Source: an uncultured Mycoplasmatota bacterium (GTDB lineage Bacteria; Bacillota_I; Bacilli_A; RF39; UBA660). Taken from it: a stretch of DNA of 9,147 bases. Both the position numbers and the translations under genes were made by a program. The stretch is taken from positions 1 to 9,147 of the forward strand of contig CAOJKG010000034.1 of assembly GCA_948437815.1 (NCBI GenBank), read 5' to 3'. Each line of letters begins with the position of its first letter. Within the stretch, counting starts at the first letter, position 1. Below, one piece after another: positions 6,883 through 9,147 of this stretch. The notes below the pieces were generated by a model that ran no database searches, had not been told where the DNA came from, and saw only the letters and a list, made by a program, of their open reading frames with translations.

Positions 6883-6902
6883 TAGTTATTAAAAAATAAC
6901 TA
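6883..6902 (+). promoter_or_regulatory. Palindromic operator candidate in the FNT gene promoter
   Basis: TAGTTATT-AAAA-AATAACTA is an 8-bp inverted repeat around 4 nt. It covers the -35 region and spacer of the plus-strand promoter and ends one base before its extended -10. A repressor bound here would block RNA polymerase. Read on the minus strand it is also followed by a T-rich run, but no minus-strand gene ends just upstream, which makes a terminator role less likely. Confidence 0.4.
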
Positions 6903-6911
6903 TGATATAAT
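6903..6911 (+). promoter_or_regulatory. FNT gene promoter: extended -10
   Basis: TGA-TATAAT lies at 6903-6911, with AAGGTGA (6918-6924) and the ATG at 6930 following within 18 nt. It has the same compact layout as the pcrA and PH-like gene promoters. Confidence 0.6.
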
Positions 6912-6929
6912 CTACTAAAGGTGAAGTAT

Positions 6930-7571
6930 ATGAAAAGAACTTTAAAAGATATAATTATATATTTAATTAAAAGTATTTTAGCAGGAATAATGATAGCTAT
7001 TGGCGGAACAATATATTTATCATTAGATAATAAAATAATTGGTTCTATATTTTTTTCTATCGGTTTATTCATGATTTGTACTAGAGGTTTAAATTTATTC
7101 ACAGGCAAAATCGGTTATATATTTGAAAATAATTTAAATTACACTTTAGAAGTTATAATAACGTTAATAGGTAATTTTATAGGAACCTTTACTTCTGCAT
7201 ACATATTAAAATATACCAGAATATATTCTAGTATAAGTATTAAAGCAGAAAATATTTGCAATATCAAACTAAATGACACATTACTAAGTATTTTTATACT
7301 ATCTATATTTTGTGGAATATTAATGTATTTAGCAGTTAATGGTTATAAAGAAAATAAAGATTGTGGTAAATATGCTAGCATTTTCTTATGCGTAATAGTA
7401 TTTATATTATGTGGTTTTGAACATAGTATTGCCAATATGTATTATTTTAGTATTGCTAGTCTTTGGAGTTCTAAAACCTTTTTATATTTATTTATTATGA
7501 TTTTAGGAAACACTATTGGAGGCATATTTATTCCTTTATGTGATAAATTAAAAAACAAATTAACTAGCTAA
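6930..7571 (+). CDS. Formate/nitrite transporter (FNT) family channel
   Basis: FNT proteins (FocA, NirC, HSC) are pentameric membrane channels for small monovalent anions such as formate, nitrite or hydrosulfide. The 213 residues carry six hydrophobic segments at about 10-31, 35-51, 72-95, 116-138, 146-172 and 183-205. FNT signatures are visible: the NLFTGKIGY loop at 55-63, GILMYLAV in segment 4, the hallmark FEHSIANMYYF with the central gating-type His at H165, and GNTIGGIF in the last segment. It is shorter than the usual 250-285 residues, having short termini and loops. A GTG nine nt upstream lies within the ribosome site, so the ATG at 6930 is preferred. No formate metabolism gene (pfl) adjoins, so the substrate is open. 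Its 3' end overlaps the convergent gene by 12 nt. Confidence 0.82.
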   Translation: MKRTLKDIIIYLIKSILAGIMIAIGGTIYLSLDNKIIGSIFFSIGLFMICTRGLNLFTGKIGYIFENNLNYTLEVIITLIGNFIGTFTSAYILKYTRIYSSISIKAENICNIKLNDTLLSIFILSIFCGILMYLAVNGYKENKDCGKYASIFLCVIVFILCGFEHSIANMYYFSIASLWSSKTFLYLFIMILGNTIGGIFIPLCDKLKNKLTS

Positions 7572-7574
7572 TTT
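7550..7574 (-). terminator. Weak terminator at the convergent gene junction
   Basis: The stem AAATTA/TAATTT (7557-7562 and 7569-7574) with a 6-nt loop spans both stop codons. On the minus strand it is followed by G and six T (7555-7550). The all-AT stem is weak. On the plus strand only TTTTC follows. Confidence 0.35.
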
Positions 7575-8996
7575 TCTATATAAATTATTAGTATTTAACT
7601 CTTGAATTCTTCTTGATTCTTGAACCTTAGTAAGAGCAAGAAGTTTTTTCATATCTTTATTAGAATAAAAACTTGAAAAACAACAAATAAAATAATAAAC
7701 TATTTTTGGATTAATATTAACTAGTTGGGTCATGCATTCTAAGACTATACTTAAAAATTTAGAAATATTATCTTTATACATTACACTACTACTTTTAATA
7801 ATCGAAACTAAATAAAATTTCAAATATAATTCTTCTTCACTATCACTATTTAAGTTAAGAGAATTAATAAAATCTGCATTCATTTTATTTGGGTCAAGTT
7901 TAGAATAAGTAACATCTCCATTAAATAAATTAAGTAGTTGAGTATTTAATAACAATTTTAAATTATTTTTTTTAATACTATCACTAATCCTACATTTTTG
8001 TTCATCTTTACTAAAATAATTAATAATATCAGAAACAATTTCTATATTAACTTTTTTAATTCTTTTTAAAATATCTAAAATAATTAATTTAATAGTACCA
8101 CTTCTATTTACATTATAAATATTAAGATATGTATTTAATTCTGTTATATCTGCTTTTTCTAAATTTCCTGTTATTTTATATTCTTCTCCATCGATTAATA
8201 AAGAAATATCGCCGCAAGCATAAACCTTAAACTCATTAGTTACAAACATACTATTAGGACTACATAAATAAAAAGCTATTCTATTACTATCAGGTAATAA
8301 ACAAGTTTCTTTAAATTCTAAAGTTTTAGATTCTTCTTTATTTGAAGCTCCATAATTTGGTTCCATCGTAACTGGATTAATACCTAATCCATCATAATTA
8401 TCAGGATAAACAAAATCAGGTCGATTATAATAAAATGAATCATATTGTCCCCCATAAATTTTAGAGGACGAAACTACTGAACCAGCACAAGCACTTGTTA
8501 CTAAAATATTATTTCTGAGAATTATGTCTTTTAAATTAATTCCATTATTAATCATTAACTCTAATAACTCTCCAAAAATTCTATCTTGCCCTATTCCTAA
8601 AAATATAAAATCACTATTTTCCAAAATATCTTTAGCTTCTAAAGTTTTTTCACTAACAAATCTACTATCTAAAACTACAAAATTACTTTTTTGTAGTTCA
8701 CCATAACCTAATTGTCTAAAATAAAACTTTAAAGCACTAAAATAAAGTTTAGCAGTATTAGTATTTTCATTAGTTACTACATTTCCATCTTGATTAGTAT
8801 AACCACCAATATAAACCATTTTAATATCACTTAAATTATCTTTTTTAACTTTTAATAACTCCCCTAAAGTTTTTATATATTGCTTTACAAATTCATTATC
8901 TAAATTATTTTCACTAACTCTTCTAGGTGAAGAAGTAGTAACTATTTCTGGTAAACTGCCTACCACCATTGTTGGTACTGTATTAATATTTTTCAT
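7560..8996 (-). CDS. Peptidase S51/GATase1-like protein with Cys in the nucleophile elbow and a long C-terminal extension
   Basis: Residues about 58-278 resemble the peptidase S51 (dipeptidase E/cyanophycinase) branch of the class I glutamine amidotransferase-like fold. Visible features are KMVYIGGYTN, DFIFLGIGQDRIFGELLELM (the 'GGG.t..l...l' strand-helix), the elbow TSACAGSV, GLGINPVTMEPNYG, and the closing strands IAFYLCSPNSMFVTN to YACGDISLLIDG. The elbow normally reads GxSAG with a nucleophilic Ser; here the position is C170. The His expected near 'GLG..P....PHF' is N214. The enzyme may be a Cys variant with other chemistry, or inactive as a peptidase. Residues 280-478 are predominantly helical by eye and not recognised; typical S51 proteins are 220-280 residues. 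GAGGA at 9002-9006 supports the start. The region upstream is a structured leader ending in a terminator, so expression is probably attenuated. Confidence 0.7.
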   Translation of the reverse strand: MKNINTVPTMVVGSLPEIVTTSSPRRVSENNLDNEFVKQYIKTLGELLKVKKDNLSDIKMVYIGGYTNQDGNVVTNENTNTAKLYFSALKFYFRQLGYGELQKSNFVVLDSRFVSEKTLEAKDILENSDFIFLGIGQDRIFGELLELMINNGINLKDIILRNNILVTSACAGSVVSSSKIYGGQYDSFYYNRPDFVYPDNYDGLGINPVTMEPNYGASNKEESKTLEFKETCLLPDSNRIAFYLCSPNSMFVTNEFKVYACGDISLLIDGEEYKITGNLEKADITELNTYLNIYNVNRSGTIKLIILDILKRIKKVNIEIVSDIINYFSKDEQKCRISDSIKKNNLKLLLNTQLLNLFNGDVTYSKLDPNKMNADFINSLNLNSDSEEELYLKFYLVSIIKSSSVMYKDNISKFLSIVLECMTQLVNINPKIVYYFICCFSSFYSNKDMKKLLALTKVQESRRIQELNTNNLYRKLAS

Positions 8997-9016
8997 ATAT
9001 ATCCTCTTTTCTAATT

Positions 9017-9048
9017 AAAAAGCTATCCAGTATTACCTGCATAGCTTT
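9017..9048 (-). terminator. Leader terminator before the S51-like gene
   Basis: On the minus strand AAAGCTAT (9048-9041) pairs with ATAGCTTT (9026-9019). Within it, CAG/CTG (9039-9037/9030-9028) pairs around a GTAATA loop, and a T5 run follows (9021-9017). It ends about 10 nt before the RBS of the gene at 7560-8996, leaving no room for a promoter after it. It is therefore most likely a conditional (attenuation) terminator for that gene. Confidence 0.7.
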
Positions 9049-9126
9049 AAGTTTATTTTTTACAGGTCCAAGCACGAAAAATAGCACTTGTACCACGATT
9101 TTTAAATTTATCGTTTTAACAAGTGC
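9035..9126 (-). ncRNA. Structured 5' leader with competing hairpins (candidate attenuator or riboswitch part)
   Basis: On the minus strand GCACTTGT (9126-9119) pairs perfectly with ACAAGTGC (9091-9084). Inside it ACGAT (9114-9110) pairs with ATCGT (9099-9095). The right arm CAAGTGC can instead pair, with two G-U pairs, with GTGCTTG (9075-9069). Next, ACCTG (9067-9063) can pair with CAGGT (9039-9035), which lies in the terminator loop, so the terminator and this helix compete. This is the 1:2, 2:3, 3:4 logic of attenuators. The class is not one I recognise, and the leader may extend beyond the right edge. Confidence 0.5.
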
Positions 9127-9146
9127 AGACTACTATGATGATGCAT
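9108..9146 (-). CDS. Possible leader peptide rich in His codons
   Basis: A 12-codon ORF reads MHHHSSLHLLKR: three successive CAT codons right after ATG and a fourth His codon (CAC) at position 8. Its second half overlaps the left arm of the first leader hairpin, the classic position for a peptide that senses charged tRNA. The RBS, if any, lies beyond the window edge, so translation cannot be judged. A short ORF like this can also arise by chance. Confidence 0.3.
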   Translation of the reverse strand: MHHHSSLHLLKR

Positions 9147-9147
9147 A

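Noticed and set aside
6921..6929. GTG start for the FNT gene (and likewise GTG at 6828-6830 for the hypothetical gene)
   Set aside because: In both cases the GTG is part of the Shine-Dalgarno sequence itself, and an ATG sits 5 nt after that site, so the ATG is the better start.
6848..7108. Minus-strand ORF of 86 hydrophobic residues
   Set aside because: It is antisense to the FNT channel's first membrane segments, so its hydrophobicity is inherited; there is no RBS.
8524..8706. Plus-strand ORF of 60 residues
   Set aside because: It is a shadow of the S51-like gene on the opposite strand.
9063..9147. T-box riboswitch, suggested by GUGGUAC at 9097-9091 on the minus strand
   Set aside because: The T-box bulge UGGNACC is not complete (UGGUACA), the flanking strands do not form the required closing helix, and this region pairs better in the simple 9126-9084 stem. 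The upstream part is outside the window, so it is not fully excluded.
1..9147. CRISPR arrays, tRNA/rRNA genes, insertion sequences, phage or defence modules
   Set aside because: No direct repeat series, clover-leaf signatures, transposase motifs or terminal inverted repeats were seen; most genes are ordinary housekeeping genes.
1..9147. Mycoplasma-type code with UGA as tryptophan
   Set aside because: Conserved proteins are intact with TGG for Trp, and no family is interrupted by an in-frame TGA that would be repaired by recoding; the broken gene after murI needs indels, not recoding.

Overview
The window is a very AT-rich piece of bacterial chromosome. It uses the standard code: tryptophan is TGG in the pnp, glycosyltransferase and FNT genes, and every intact gene stops with TAA or TAG. 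The genes resemble those of low-GC Bacillota or walled relatives of the Mollicutes. murI implies a peptidoglycan wall, the glycosyltransferase looks like the glycolipid synthases of Acholeplasma, and rpsO-pnp is a conserved pair. An uncultured gut Bacilli lineage is my best guess, made from gene content and style only.

Left part (1-1605, all minus strand). The N-terminal 94 residues of a PcrA/UvrD helicase run off the left edge. To its right are murI (glutamate racemase) and a small gene overlapping the murI stop. That small gene stops early at 90 residues, but its continuation is readable in two other frames down to position 441. It therefore looks like a C-H-D hydrolase-like gene broken by two frameshifts.

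Middle (1606-3452, plus strand). A GT4 glycosyltransferase diverges from murI through overlapping promoters. A short protein with a bacterial PH-like domain follows, then two back-to-back terminators.

Right-centre (3459-6852, minus strand). A hypothetical soluble protein lies upstream of rpsO and pnp. rpsO has a good promoter and an 80-nt leader that can fold over its Shine-Dalgarno site. A terminator-like hairpin separates rpsO from pnp. Just after the pnp stop there is an in-frame run of 26 sense codons ending next to the operon terminator.

Right part (6883-9147). An FNT-family (formate/nitrite-type) channel gene on the plus strand has a 20-bp palindrome in its promoter. It converges on, and overlaps by 12 bp, a minus-strand gene for a peptidase-S51/GATase1-like protein. 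In that protein the usual nucleophile Ser is replaced by Cys, the expected His is replaced by Asn, and about 200 helical residues are added at the C-terminus. Its 5' region holds a terminator only about 10 nt before the RBS, an overlapping set of alternative hairpins, and a 12-codon ORF with four His codons. This is the best candidate here for an undescribed regulatory element.

Three genes (pcrA, the PH-like gene, the FNT gene) share a compact start design: an extended -10 TGATATAAT with the start codon only 18-22 nt downstream.
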